64,000 nucleotides of DNA from Cenococcum geophilum 1.58 (GCA_001692895.1 KV748191.1:1-64000), one strand, 5' to 3'; numbered from the stretch's first letter, positions 1 through 10,410 are shown. Notes: generated by a model from the letters alone, not told the origin. Numbers and translations: made by a program.

Positions 1-251
1 CAGATGGATCGATCGAATAGGTTAGCTTGCGGATATTCGATTATCCGCGCAGCGGATATTCATCTGTTTCTTGGTCTGAGCATGCTGAGTCAAGTACGTC
101 CCACGTTTCGAACTTGTAACGTGACTGGCCACGTGACTCGGCTACCCCTTATCTATGGCTCGATCGGTTCCAGCGCCTCCCGTGCTGTCTTAACTAACCC
201 GCTTATGTCTCTTCTCAGTAGTCGTACTACTGCCGATATAAGGTCCGTAAT
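1..251. other. Left-edge sequence without a supported gene
   Basis: Base composition here is balanced, unlike the RIP-decayed sequence to the right. One open frame (4-276, plus) resembles nothing I know and has no supporting structure. The stretch 31-58 carries two short GCGGATATT-type palindromic words, and a similar hairpin lies at 3,664-3,686 on the other side of the PiggyBac relic. This could be flanking host DNA or the end of a repeat; the sequence does not decide. Confidence 0.4.
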
Positions 252-580
252 AGCTGCTGCTTACCGCAATATTTAAGTATTAGATGAGGCGCCTATACCC
301 CTACCGCCGAGCAATCGCATTGACCAGAGGCTTTAATACCAAGCTATTTATGGTATAGAGCCTCTAGATTAGCTTAAAAGGCGTATATATACGAAAAGTA
401 CATCCCATTCTTAGGCAACGATTTCTTGCACTTTTCGTATATGTACGCCTCTTAAGCCAATCTAAGGCTCTATACCGTATATAGCTTGGTGTTAAAGCCT
501 TAGTCAGTGTAATTGTTTGGCGGTAGGGGTATAGGCGCCTTATACGCCTCTAACGCTCGAATATTGCGGTAAGCAGCAGC
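252..580. repeat. Large inverted repeat (palindrome), arms of about 148 bp
   Basis: Bases 252-399 read as the near-exact reverse complement of 433-580, around a spacer of about 33 bp (400-432). Shared landmarks are GCTGCTTACCGCAATATT, GGCGCCTATACCCCTACCGC and TACGAAAAGT with their complements. The few arm differences I see are transitions, as expected of RIP acting on a duplicated sequence. The right arm runs into the PiggyBac relic. The word CACTTTTCGTAT of the right arm recurs inverted near 3,567-3,578, which may be the other terminus of the element. Confidence 0.85.
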
Positions 581-930
581 GACGTGGTTAGGAGCCTATA
601 TAGAATATTTAGTAGTATAGTTAATTAAAAAGCTTTAATATTATTGCTGCCTATTTAATTAAACCCTTAGTAAGATATCGTCCTTATACCGCCTAGAAAA
701 CGTCGTGCGTTTTCAGCTCTAAAGCCTCCTACAGCCCTAAAAGCTTCAAAAGCTCTAAGGCCTATAAAGCCTCTAAAAGCACCTTAAGTATAGAAGTCTT
801 ATTCACAATCCTTTTAAGCAACGCAGTATATATATAATAGCTTAGCAGCAGTAGTTATACAGCCTCCAGAGGCTTTAGTGGCTCCAGTACTTATATAGTA
901 GGTAGCGGCGCTAAGTAAGGATATTTAAGA

Positions 931-2990
931 GGCTCGGCCGAGTACCTAGGTAGAGGATATTAAGGATAAAGTAGGAGCTATTTTTAAGGCCCACGGTGAG
1001 ACCGCCAAGGATAAGGTAGATAAGGTGGATGAGACTAAATTACCAGAGCTATTAGCTAAAGAAGTTATAAGAATGGACCTTCCTACCGTTCCTACTATAT
1101 AGGAGCCTATGGCTGCCGTTCCTAAACTAGATCTTAAAGTTATCAACCTTCCTAAGGAGCTAATATTTGCCGCTCGGCGTGCTAGTAAGCCTATTTACAG
1201 CTTTAGCGCAGGCGTTAAATCTATTAATCTTTCTGCTTAAAATAAGGATACTAAGCGCTCTGCTTACTATACACTAGCAAATTAGATTAGTATAACGTTT
1301 AGTAGGTGTAAATCTAGATAGGACCTACCGATTTAAGTATTTCTACTATTCTTTAGCATTAGTATATTTAAGAAGCTTGCTATTAACACAAACCTTTATA
1401 TAGCCTCCTGAAACGCCAGTAGATATTACTAATTAGGACGACACGCTAGTAGATAATTACGGGTATAGAAGGAGACCTCTACTAGCGAGTTAATAATTTA
1501 GGTAGGACTTATTATCTATATAGGCGTCTTTAAAGCTCCTTAAGTATGAGACTTTTGGGCAACAGATTTTAAATATCCTCAGCACCCAATTAGCTTATTT
1601 ATGGGCTAAAAAAAATGGGAGCAACTTAAGCGCTTTTTTTATATATTACCGCCTCTACTAAAAGGCGTTAAACGCCAGATCTTCAAGAAAATTGAGCTAT
1701 TAACAACTCCTTTAGGTAAGGCATTTAGGAAGTACGTTATACCTAGATCTATAGTTAGTTTTAATAAAATAATAGTAAGGTTTACTAGACAATCTGCGGC
1801 TATAATTAAATTGCCTAGTAAGCTAGTACCTAAAGGCTTTAAAATAATGAGTCTTTATTAATACGGATATTGCTATAGCTTTATGTTTACCTTACCTAGC
1901 TACTTTTTTAGGCTTCCTTTTTAAACAGATTACTAAGATATCGTCCTCTTAAAGACCTCTAAGTGCGTCCTCTACTTTACCTAGCAGCTTCCTCTCTAGG
2001 CCCATTGATTCTGCCTATTTTTAGATAACTACTTTATGAATATTCCGTTACTCTAGGTGCTTTAATAACTTAGAATTACTACAGCTGGTACAGTTTGATT
2101 AAACTTAAAGGACTATTTAGAGGTGCATAAAAGGGCCAATAAAAGGAAGGTAAGGCTGCCGTTTAATTTTATTATAGGAATAGTCGTTAGCGCAGCTAAT
2201 TTAGTGCTTTCGATTATGTGGTAAAATAAGAATTTAGTACGGTTTTTAACGACAGCTTACTTATATGGCGATAAGGATGTTAATGAAGTTAATTAGCGCC
2301 GGCCGCGAGCATACAATTCCTTTCTTAAGAAGCTAGTAGCTGACGTTTAGGGCGATAATTTAATTAAGAAGTTGACGCTTCCTAGGCTCTCTATCAACTA
2401 CAATAACTGGATAGGCGGTGTTAATATCCATAATTAACTTCGAAGCTACTACACTACCTAAATTACCACTATATGTACCTAGATGCCCTTATTCTTCTAA
2501 GCGCTTAATACGGCCATAATTAACGCCTATATTATTAGTAAGAAGATCTTCTAAACGTTAAGTAAGCCCTTCCTTTAAACCCATCGCCGCTTCCGCGTAC
2601 GATTGGTATGGAACCTTATTATTATAGGCAGTCGGCAGATAGGTATAAATAAGGAAGATACTAAGCGTCTTTTTTATTTAATATTACTAAATTATGGGTA
2701 ATATAAACCTGGTCAGTATAAACCTAGTATTAGGCCTAGTTATAAAAATACTAAAATAAATTAAAAAAGCACTTACGTCACTACCAAAACCCCACTACCT
2801 ATAATTTAACGGTGTAAAACGCGAACTTACCGCTATATTAAGAGCTATACGAAGAAGGAAGGCTATAAGAGCTTACTAACGTGCTAGATATATAGATGGA
2901 AGTACGTGAGGAAGCTTATAGTAAAGATAAGGCGAACAGTATACGAATATAAGGTTTATAGGCTTCCTCTATACCTACAGTGCTTTAACA
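931..2990 (+). pseudogene. PiggyBac-like transposase (DDE_Tnp_1_7) pseudogene
   Basis: The frame reads like the PiggyBac transposases found in fungi. About 1,755-1,870 matches the first catalytic block, with the pattern F-N-K-I-I-V-R-F followed by L-P-S-K-L-V-P-K-G-F-K. GAT-AAC-TAC-TTT at 2,024-2,035 gives the second catalytic block D-N-Y-F. About 2,190-2,270 carries the third block (A-N-L-V-L-S-I-M-W then N-L-V-R-F-L-T-T), and about 2,410-2,450 carries N-I-H-N-x-L-R-S-Y-Y. In the first, third and last blocks the expected Asp reads as Asn (GAT to AAT), and many Gln codons read as TAG or TAA. All are RIP-type transitions, so the enzyme is inactive. A basic tail with Cys residues (about 2,810-2,990) follows the core. 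Confidence 0.8.
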
Positions 2991-3034
2991 ACTTTTATTT
3001 AGTAGGCAACAATTAGGTGACTATTTTTAATTCT

Positions 3035-3265
3035 CTACTTCCTTACGCCTAATATTAAGACTCCAGAGCTAACCAAGCTTTACTACAGCGTCTATCCTTA
3101 AGCCCTCCTCTACTGCCTTTAAACGCGCCTCTATACTAAACAATCGCTAATTGAACCGTTTAATTACCTATAGCATCTAATCCACCTCATTTAACGTATA
3201 CAACACGTCCTCCTTTATAACCTTAAGCTAATCCTCCACTAGTTTATCCTTATTAACAAGAACGC
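3035..3265 (-). pseudogene. Possible small coiled-coil ORF inside the PiggyBac relic
   Basis: On the minus strand a single frame runs for about 75 codons and is rich in Lys, Glu, Leu and Val with heptad-like spacing (for example A-R-L-K-A-V-E-E-G-L-R-I-D-A-V). It is interrupted only by TAG codons of the RIP kind. It lies downstream of the transposase frame and points toward it. It may be a second gene of the element or a chance frame; I know no named family for it. Confidence 0.3.
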
Positions 3266-3961
3266 GTATAAAGCGTATAGGTAGTAAGGATTTGGGGGAG
3301 GACTCTAATAAAGGCTTTTCCTACATAATTAGCAGCTGGTTAATGGAGGAAGAACAGGAACGTACAGCCATGACGTCATATATATCACGACTTCTTGCCC
3401 AACTTCCTCAAAAAATATATTCAATGTTTTTGTAGTGGTGGCCTTAGGTAGTATTTCGTCGGCATCGCAATATTAAGGTGTTTTGGTGGGGCTTGCAAAT
3501 AAAATCACGCTAGCTAGGATGCCTGCAGCATGCTAACCCAAGCAGAAGCGCCCAAAGCGCCCAATACGAAAAGTGTCAATTGCCACACGAAGGGATAAAT
3601 TCTTGCCACACGAAGGTCGAGACCAAGAAAACGATTGCCGTCCTAAATCAGCTTAGCGGACGGTGCGGATATTCCTATATCCGCACAATCGATTTCCCGG
3701 TCCGAGCTTCTGAGGTAAGGTATTGAGGAGGCAAGTGGTCGGTTGAAAATCCGGCCTCGGAATCGTGTCTGAGCTCCAGCTGCGCAACTGGAATCCTGAA
3801 ATGCCTGAAACGCCATATTTCTGCGCCAAAATCCTGAGCTCTGGCCGCAGCTGCTGCGCGTCCACATGCGCCGGGCAGGTGTCCATGTACACCAAACTTG
3901 TCTCGCGTTCAGAACCCACCGGCCACCGCGCCGACACTAACCCGGAAGCTGCGTCGCAGCT
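3266..3961. other. Right flank of the PiggyBac relic and upstream region of the first hydrolase gene
   Basis: The AT-rich character fades by about 3,400 and the sequence becomes normal host DNA. Noted details are a TGACGTCA palindrome at 3,370-3,377, a doubled word GCCACACGAAGG at about 3,583 and 3,605, and a hairpin TGCGGATAT/ATATCCGCA at 3,664-3,686. Overlapping short open frames on both strands around 3,643-3,965 look like chance frames in GC-richer DNA. The promoter of the gene starting at 3,962 should lie here, but I see no distinct core element. Confidence 0.4.
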
Positions 3962-5630
3962 ATGATAGGCACTTCCACCCTCGAATATGTCTTCATCCGA
4001 GCCAGCATCGCCTGCCTGCGCGCCATCACCCCTCTCAGCATCCTCTATTGCGGCCTTTGCGTCGTGTATCCTCCTCGATCAACCTTCCCGAGGGTGTTAG
4101 CAGCTTGGGCTGCTGTGGAAACAGCCTTCTACTCTCTGGTTTATCTTCCACGAAGGCGCTACCTTCAAAGACCAGCACGGCATCCAACACTTCTCAGCCT
4201 CGAACATCGCCAGCTCCTCTTCCAAAGATGTTACCAGACGATACCAAACCCGGAACGATATCTTACAAATTGGTTTTTGGGTAGCCCGTTGTCAGAAATT
4301 AAACGGGAGAACATCAAGGACTTCTTCCGCTGGGCTTTCTTGAATACGGGAGATTTGGATGCTTCCGACAACGAAGAGCTTGAGAGGTATATTGGCGGGG
4401 TTGAAGAACTCTTAGGAAGCCAAATAGGACCGGGTAGAGGGCGTGCGACATGTCTGCGTCTGACCATCGACCGAGTCGACATGATGCATCGCAGTTTCAC
4501 GTGGTATTTGGTAAATTCCTAGGCTACCGTCTTGCAACCAATCTCTAGCTAACCTTGCTACCCTGTAGATTGTGGGTGTCGTTGATATGGCCGCCGCAGC
4601 CTATCTGCGCTTTAAATCTTTTCACTTTTACCACATTCCGCTCCGCCGATTCTTTACAGTCTTTCCCTTCCGCTTCTTCAGCCTCTTGAGCACTCATCGC
4701 TCTCCTTCAAGTCATATTTCGTACTGGTACCGGCCACATTCCTCTAAAAGTCGTCTGCCTGTCTTATTCATACATGGTATCGGCATTGGCCTTTATCCGT
4801 ATGCAAGATTTTTGGCCGAAATCAACGAGAAGGATGAGTTTCAGGCCTCTGACGGCGAAATTGGAGTTATAGCTGTAGAGATTATGCCCATCAGCTTCAG
4901 GATCACGGGTGCAGCTTTGCCAAAAGAGGAAATGTGCAAGGAAATAAATGCCATCCTAGAAGCACACAGATGGGATAAGTTCGTGCTAGTATCGCATTCG
5001 TATGGGTGACCTTTGGTTCCGAATATAGCCGCCTTTGCTAATACCATTGTAAGCTACGGAACTGTGGTATCTACACACCTCCTTCAAACTCCAGAGATTG
5101 CGCACAAAATTGGGCCAATGCTCTTGATTGATCCGGTAACATTCCTGCTTCATCTGCCGGATGTAGCGTACAATTTTGTCAGTATTCCCTTCTTGCTTCA
5201 GCATCCCGAGCTCGCTAATCCACTAGAGTAGACTGCTCGCAAGCCGAAAGCGGCCAATGAACACCAACTTTACTACTTCGCCTCAAAAGATATGGGCGTC
5301 GCGCACACACTTTCCCGTCATTTCTTTTGGAACGAGAATATTCTATGGAAAGAAGATATTCTCGACCGAGATGTGACGGTGGCGCTGGGTGGAAGAGATC
5401 TGATTGTAGATACCGAATCTGTTGGAAGATACCTCGTGGGTGCCAATGACGGTAACTGGGAGGACGGGAGCTGGAAAGAAGATACCTGGATCGGAGAAGG
5501 TCTAGATGTGTTGTGGTTCAAACAGTGCGATCACGCACAAGCATTCGAGCAGGAGAAAACCAGGCAGAGATTGGTGAATGTCATAAAAGGGTACAGTCGG
5601 AAAGGTCAGCAGTTGATCGACATTGCTTGA
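3962..5630 (+). CDS. Alpha/beta-hydrolase fold protein (serine hydrolase), about 500 aa, four exons
   Basis: Splicing 3,962-4,510, 4,569-4,999, 5,054-5,177 and 5,232-5,630 gives one open frame of 500 residues. The introns (58, 54 and 54 bp) begin GTAAAT, GTATGG and GTCAGT, end in AG and carry GCTAA(C/T) branch points. The N-terminal third is hydrophobic in places (about residues 8-50) and may anchor the protein in a membrane. The hydrolase domain starts near residue 245 with the oxyanion motif F-I-H-G-I-G-I-G. The nucleophile motif is S-H-S-Y-G with Ser327, reconstituted exactly across intron 2. Asp424 (G-G-R-D-L) and His469 (C-D-H-A) complete a plausible triad. The nucleophile elbow has Ser where most relatives have Gly. 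It resembles uncharacterised ascomycete alpha/beta-hydrolases; the substrate is unknown. Its 3' end faces the Ayg1-like gene 254 bp away. Confidence 0.85.
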
Positions 5631-5884
5631 TCCACTAACAATTCTCTTGGTGACCTGTCAGTTTTCTCATTTGGCCTCTAGTTACTGGTTTTTGGTTAAT
5701 ATGTGGCGCCTTCTTTTGCGCCTCTTTTTGGCCCCTTTTTGAACACCCCTGCGTCATTAATTCCCAATTTTCTAGATACGAAGATGCTCTTTGATTATTT
5801 TTAATTTAGATGTCCTGCTAATCTTATCTATTTCAGGACAGTCACATTTATTAACGCTGTTAGGGATATCAATGAACGTTATTC
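5631..5884. other. Convergent intergenic region between the two hydrolase genes
   Basis: This short, AT-rich spacer separates two genes that end facing each other, so it must hold both 3' untranslated regions and their polyadenylation signals. I see no further gene; the small frame at 5,791-5,973 runs antisense into the neighbouring gene and is not convincing. Confidence 0.5.
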
Positions 5885-7317
5885 CTAAACAGCCGTATCC
5901 ATCACTTGTTCCATCCACGGATAAACTACTGAGTTTGCTTCAGGATAGCCCATGTGAGCCCTGCCCTGAATAAACCTCGCCTCCTTTGGGCTCCCGTATT
6001 CCATTAGCAGCATAGAATCCTCCACTGGCATGCACCCATCCAAGATTCCGTTGATGAGTAACAATCTTGTCGATTTCATGTTCACAATTCCTGTCTCCAC
6101 TAGACTGAAAGTCTTCTGACACTTTTCTTTCATCTCCTCAAAATCGGAGTAACCGTATTTCATGCAGTACGCCCGCTCGAGACCGAATGGGTACTCGTGC
6201 CGCCCAACTTGCTCGAGCCACTCGCGACCGATGTAGTGGTGGGTACCTGCGCCGTGACCCACTGACCCAGCCAAAGAAGAGGCGTGCGTGTGCGCGAGAC
6301 GTATGGCATAGTACCCTCCCGCTGATAGACCCCAAGCAATTACTTTGCGAGAATTGAATTGTTCCTGTGATGCAATCCACTCGAGGATTGAGCTGAAGAG
6401 ACGATCCGGGGAGACCGGGTCTGTCTTGAGAGCGGGGCAATCGACAGTAGTACCAGGGATGTCGCAGATTACTGTCGCCCAACCTCGTTTGAGATGCTCC
6501 TCAGTACGCTAGGAATTTGAAAAATAAGTTTTTTCCTCAAGAGGTAGGGCGGAAGGCGACTTACCTCCGTGTTATCAGGCCTATGTCCATCCAATCCTGT
6601 GACAAGAAGCACAACGGGACATGGTGACTCTTTTGACGCAGGAGGTATGCGGAGGTATAAAGGGATCTCCTTACCATCTCCCTCACTGGCATGCTTGTGT
6701 GGTATCACGACCTCGGTGATCGGGACATCCCACAGCTTAGCACCCATTAAGTATGCCTCCTTTTGACTCTCGAAGACTTGTTCCTTGAGTGGAGTCCCAA
6801 TGTAAGGAAATCGAGAGAGTCTAAACACGGCATTGGCACGCTTGTATAGCTGGGTGGCAAGATCCCGGTCTGTAGATTCTGCTTCGTTGGCTTTCTTGAC
6901 GAGAGTTTCAGCAACTGGAAGAAAAGCGGAGGTATAGGCGTCTGAGTATGGATCGTTGATATTTTCTAAGGACCGATTAGGTTCTCATTACGAGAATTGG
7001 GTGAGGGAGTTAGTTAGGCAGAAGACAATACTAGCTATGAGCTTCTCGAAAATGGGTTCAAAGTCCTCATATTTCCCATCGTGGAAGCTGATAAAAAAGC
7101 TGTAAGATGACATGATCGATAATACACATAATTAAGTGTGACTTACGGGTAGACAGCCCGACGGCACTAGGAAGTCTTAGTTACAACGGCAATCGAGCGG
7201 GCGGGAAAGCTAGGAGATGCGTACAGGAAACATCCATCTCATCTCCCATAAGGCCTTGATAGAACCCTGATGGCCATAATCTTTTTTGAAAAGGTCTCCG
7301 AGAATCCAATTAACCAT
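5885..7317 (-). CDS. Ayg1/WdYG1-family alpha/beta-hydrolase (polyketide chain-shortening type), 397 aa, five exons
   Basis: On the minus strand the exons are 7,317-7,225, 7,166-7,147, 7,087-7,032, 6,965-6,566/6,565 and 6,508-5,885. They are separated by introns of 58, 59, 66 and 56 bp with canonical ends. Exon 2 is only 20 nt, and splicing through it gives C-R-R-A-V-Y-P-F-H-D-G, which fits the Ayg1 family. The protein starts M-V-N-W-I-L-G-D and has R-L-S-R-F-P-Y-I, T-G-L-D-G-H-R-P-D-N, and the nucleophile motif W-G-L-S-A-G-G with Ser252. Asp347 (N-G-I-L-D-G) and His375 (A-H-M-G-Y-P) complete the triad. Known members hydrolyse heptaketide or related polyketides to naphthalene precursors of DHN melanin in Aspergillus fumigatus and Exophiala. 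Length (Ayg1 is about 406 aa) and frame are intact. No polyketide synthase is nearby, so a melanin role here is inferred from family only. Confidence 0.92.
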
Positions 7318-8189
7318 CTTAATGCTCGTTCTAGATGCAACACAATTGTTATATGGATTATGGAAGAACTTTAGAATTGCTTAGTTACAAGGGGCAGTCG
7401 AACTTGGGTTTCCCTTCGGCTTGAAGCAGTGAAAGCAGTTGTACCTGCACACAATCCGGTCAACGTCAAAGCAGATCATAAATACGACCGTTTCGGCACT
7501 GGTGGGGCCGGGAGCCCGGGCTCAGGATTAGCTCCCGCTGCACATTGGCTAGCCTTGGCACACGAGGGACTCGAAAAAAGTGGCACACCAAATAATTTAC
7601 TACTTTTAACATGCTTTTATACGACAGTTTTATAAGGTAATAATATCTAAAATAAAATAGAAACCTGTATATAATATCTCAAACCGCTATAAATTTAATT
7701 TATATAACTAACGTTATTGTAACCCTAAAAAGGCTGCGAAGTTAAGTATTATGTCCAGGCTTCGCGTATTTGGGTGCCTTTTTCTTGCCCTCGTATGCTT
7801 TTCGGCCCCGCGCTTTAGCGACCACGTTTTGTCACTGCTCCTTGTAGGCGGGTGGGCCCTCATGCATCCCTCCAACGCCCCTTGCCTAGCCTACGACGCT
7901 ATGAGGCACACTTCTGTCGCCTTTAAATAGCACAACTAAGCGTACAATAAGCAACCTCCTCGATCAAGCTTTTGGGGGGTCCAATTAATCGGATCCTGCG
8001 CTCCTAACAGGCTGGTTATCCCCTGTCCTGGTGGAATTCGTCCTACGGTTATCGATAAGATCTAGCCAATAGAATCGACAGGATTAAGGCTTCGTGATTA
8101 AATCTATATAGCTATAAAAACTGCTAATTTTAATACACAACTATTGCTAGGTAATGGAGTCACCTCGCTTATATATATTTCGTTCCGCA
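7318..8189. other. Intergenic region upstream of the Ayg1-like gene
   Basis: The first 60 bases should contain the promoter of the minus-strand gene. About 7,400-7,600 is GC-rich, and its open frame (7,429-7,635) has no recognisable features. At 7,620-7,740 the sequence is AT-rich, and 7,740-8,100 is again mixed. I see no RNA gene or conserved element. Confidence 0.4.
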
Positions 8190-8191
8190 TA

Positions 8192-8390
8192 CAGCCTGTA
8201 CCGTGTTCGGTATCCCCCCCCCCGTGCGCGCAACACCACACACCTAATTTCGCTTCGTCTGCAGCTAAATTAGTATGTAGAGCTAGCAGAAAGCGGTGTA
8301 GTACATGGCCAGGGCTTGAGCCATGGCCCACATCGAATTCGGAGCTCGGAGCTCAATTTTGAAGCTATTCTGAACTTCTCTCCCTCACCA
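8192..8390. repeat. Left arm (long TIR) of the outer mariner-type element
   Basis: The arm is about 200 bp and includes a C-homopolymer run at about 8,214-8,222 and GCGCGCAACACCACACACC. It matches the reverse complement of 8,613-8,812 continued at 13,557-13,563. The two arms differ at few positions. Confidence 0.85.
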
Positions 8391-8393
8391 AAA

Positions 8394-8562
8394 ATCGTGA
8401 CATCTGTTCCAGATCGTGGTGTTGCAGCCTCATCTTCTTCCGAATGCGTTGGATTGCCTTAGGAGAACAATCAGCTTGACGGGCGCATACACGCTTACTG
8501 GCGCAGGCTGCAAGAAGGATTTCAATAGAGGCGTGCTGCTAGTCACCTATATTTGGAGCCAT
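8394..8562 (-). pseudogene. N-terminal helix-turn-helix fragment of a Tc1/mariner-type transposase
   Basis: From an ATG at 8,562 on the minus strand the frame reads M-A-P-N-I-G-D, then S-I-E-I-L-L-A-A-C-A-S, then C-S-P-K-A-I-Q-R-I-R-K-K. This matches the first helix-turn-helix of transposases of the Tc1/mariner group, where a typical text is I-E-x-L-L-A-A-G-x-S and C-S-x-x-T-I-Q-R-I-R. One TAG lies near the start. The catalytic domain is absent, so this is only the DNA-binding end of the gene that once mobilised the outer element. Confidence 0.65.
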
Positions 8563-8612
8563 ATCAAGGAAGGCGACGGTGTAAAACACTAAGATCTAGA
8601 GGTGATATCACA

Positions 8613-8812
8613 ATTTGGTGAGGGAGAAAAGTTCAGAATAGCTTCAAAATTGAGCTCCAAGCTCCGAATTCGATGTGGGCCATGGCTCAAGCCCTGGCCA
8701 CGTACTACACCGCTTTCTGCTAGCTCTACATACTAATTTAGCTGCAGACGAAGCGAAATTAGGTGTGTGGTGTTGCGCGCGCAATGGGGGGGGGGGGACA
8801 CCGAACACGGTA
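8613..8812. repeat. Right arm (long TIR) of the outer mariner-type element, first part
   Basis: This is the reverse complement of 8,192-8,390, with a run of about 13 G at 8,787-8,799 matching the C run of the left arm. The last seven bases of the arm lie at 13,557-13,563, beyond the inserted element. Confidence 0.85.
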
Positions 8813-8895
8813 CGGAGGACGACGCAAAATTGGATTTCCCCTTCCTATTTGGGAAAAGCGTCGTTTTGATGCCAAGACCCCACCAAAAATACCAA
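8813..8895. repeat. Left TIR of the inner mariner element
   Basis: The sequence from CGGAGGACGACGCAAAATTG to CCAAGACCCCACCAAAAAT is repeated inverted at 13,473-13,554 with only a few transitions. Confidence 0.85.
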
Positions 8896-9018
8896 CTTTT
8901 TGACTTTGAGCTTGTAAAAAGCAACTCTACACCGACTTTTTGATAGAATCTATTCTTACAGTCACTTGTAACGTCCTTTACATACCTTCTACTATTTTTT
9001 CTATCAATTTTGGAGCCC

Positions 9019-10045
9019 AAAATGCCTCGCTACGGCCTTGCAACGAGGGCGCAGGCCGTAGTAATGAAGGCTCTAGGAACACCCCTAAAGGTAATCGCTC
9101 ACGTTACTGGAATTAGCGCTAGGCACATCGGCAACCTAGTAAAAAAGGTAGTAGAGAATAGCTGGCGTGCAGATTGGGTTCTCCTTGATAACCACCTTAA
9201 GAATAAGCCTGGCCCAGGGCGTAAGAAAACTATTACCCCTGATCTTAAGCAAAAAGTTGTTAACGCCGTCACATGCGATCGTTACGGGCGTGAAAAAAGT
9301 ACTAAAATAATCGCTTGCCAAATAGGCCTCTCTATATTGTCCGTTTAAAAGATACTCTAAAAGTACGGCTTCCGTAAGATAAAGCTAATAAGGAAGCCTG
9401 GATTAACTACAGCTATAGAGAGCGAATAATATAGATTTGTATTAGCCCACCGCCACTAGACACTAGAAGATTGGAAGGCTGTAATTTGGTTAGATAAGAC
9501 AAGTATTGTTTTAGGCCACTGTCGAGGGGGCTACTAAGTATGGCGACGACCGCATAAGGCCTGCGTATATAGCTGCGTATAAGAACGGTGGAAGGGGTAC
9601 TCCGAGTTTATATTCTAGGGTTACTTTTTATATAACTTTAAAGGCCCGTGCTATATTTAGAAGCCTTAAATAAAGAAGGAATTAGATAAATTAAAATCTA
9701 TTATTAAGATCTGGAATAAAGCTCTAGAGCTAGAGGCGTATAAGGCTTAGAAAGAGAAATAAGATACTAAAAAAAGCTTATATAAACTACGTTACGGGAG
9801 GCGTATAGGCGGAGCTCCTGCTAAATAGAAGTTTACAGCATTATATAGAGCTTTTACTTGATTAGATGGAGGTAGAATTAACTAGTGGCGATATTTAACG
9901 AATATTTTAATACCGAAACTTCTTTCGTTTGCCTAGAGCCTTACGTGCTTAAATCCTGATACGATCGTGTAGGAAGACAAGGCTACTTCTTATGTTGCGA
10001 AAATTCACTAGGTCTACTTTGACGCCTGCGAGATTTAACGTCTTC
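9019..10045 (+). pseudogene. Tc1/mariner transposase pseudogene, N-terminal and central part
   Basis: An open frame from ATG 9,019 to 9,348 encodes a helix-turn-helix pair (M-P-R-Y-G-L-A-T-R-A-Q, then G-I-S-A-R-H-I-G-N-L) and the basic linker N-K-P-G-P-G-R-K-K. After that the frame continues with many TAG/TAA codons. It keeps W-L-D-K-T-S-I-V-L-G-H near 9,490 (first catalytic Asp of the DDE/D domain) and V-x-E-D-K-A near 9,970 (second). The stops sit where relatives have Gln, Arg or Trp and are RIP-type changes. The frame is broken off near 10,045 by the minisatellite island and resumes at about 12,715. Confidence 0.8.
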
Positions 10046-10127
10046 TTTAGCTAGGTACATCAGGAAAATATTCGCAGGATGAGATTCAAGTAGACTTTGG
10101 TTTTCGCGTTTCGCGTAATTAACATGC

Positions 10128-10410
10128 AATTTAACCAACTCGACACGCAATTAACCAACTTAACACGCAATTAACCAATTTGACACATCCAAAAGTCAAA
10201 TAACACATAGTTAACCTATTTAATAACTTTAAAAGCTAACTATATATTTCTTAACACGCAGTTAACCTACTTAATAGCTAACTATATATTCCTTAACACG
10301 CAGTTAACCTATTTAACAACTTTAAAAGCTAACTATATATTCCTTGACACGCAGTTAACCTATTTAACAACTTTAAAAGCTAACTATATATTCCTTGACA
10401 TGTAATTAAG
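10128..10410. repeat. Tandem repeat, short units then units of about 50-57 bp
   Basis: Two to three short units of the form ACACGCAATTAACCAACTT open the array. They are followed by about four longer units containing TTTAAAAGCTAACTATATAT, CCTTGACACGCAGTTAACC and TATTTAACAAC. Confidence 0.75.

Larger units (their letters stand above)
430..3580 (+). mobile_element. PiggyBac-type DNA transposon relic, RIP-decayed
   Basis: The body is a decayed transposase frame (931-2,990) of the PiggyBac DDE_Tnp_1_7 type. A possible terminal repeat, CACTTTTCGTAT, lies at about 432-443 and inverted at about 3,567-3,578. I could not settle the TTAA target sites typical of this superfamily, so both ends are approximate. 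The inverted repeat 252-580 may be a rearranged end. Dense TAA/TAG codons and high AT show that the copy is dead. Confidence 0.7.

Noticed and set aside
3643-3965. Overlapping ORFs on both strands upstream of the first hydrolase gene
   Set aside because: They overlap each other in several frames, as chance frames do in GC-richer DNA, and none has a recognisable motif.
7429-7635. 68-codon plus-strand ORF in a GC-rich patch
   Set aside because: No recognisable features, unusual composition, and no neighbour or motif supports it.
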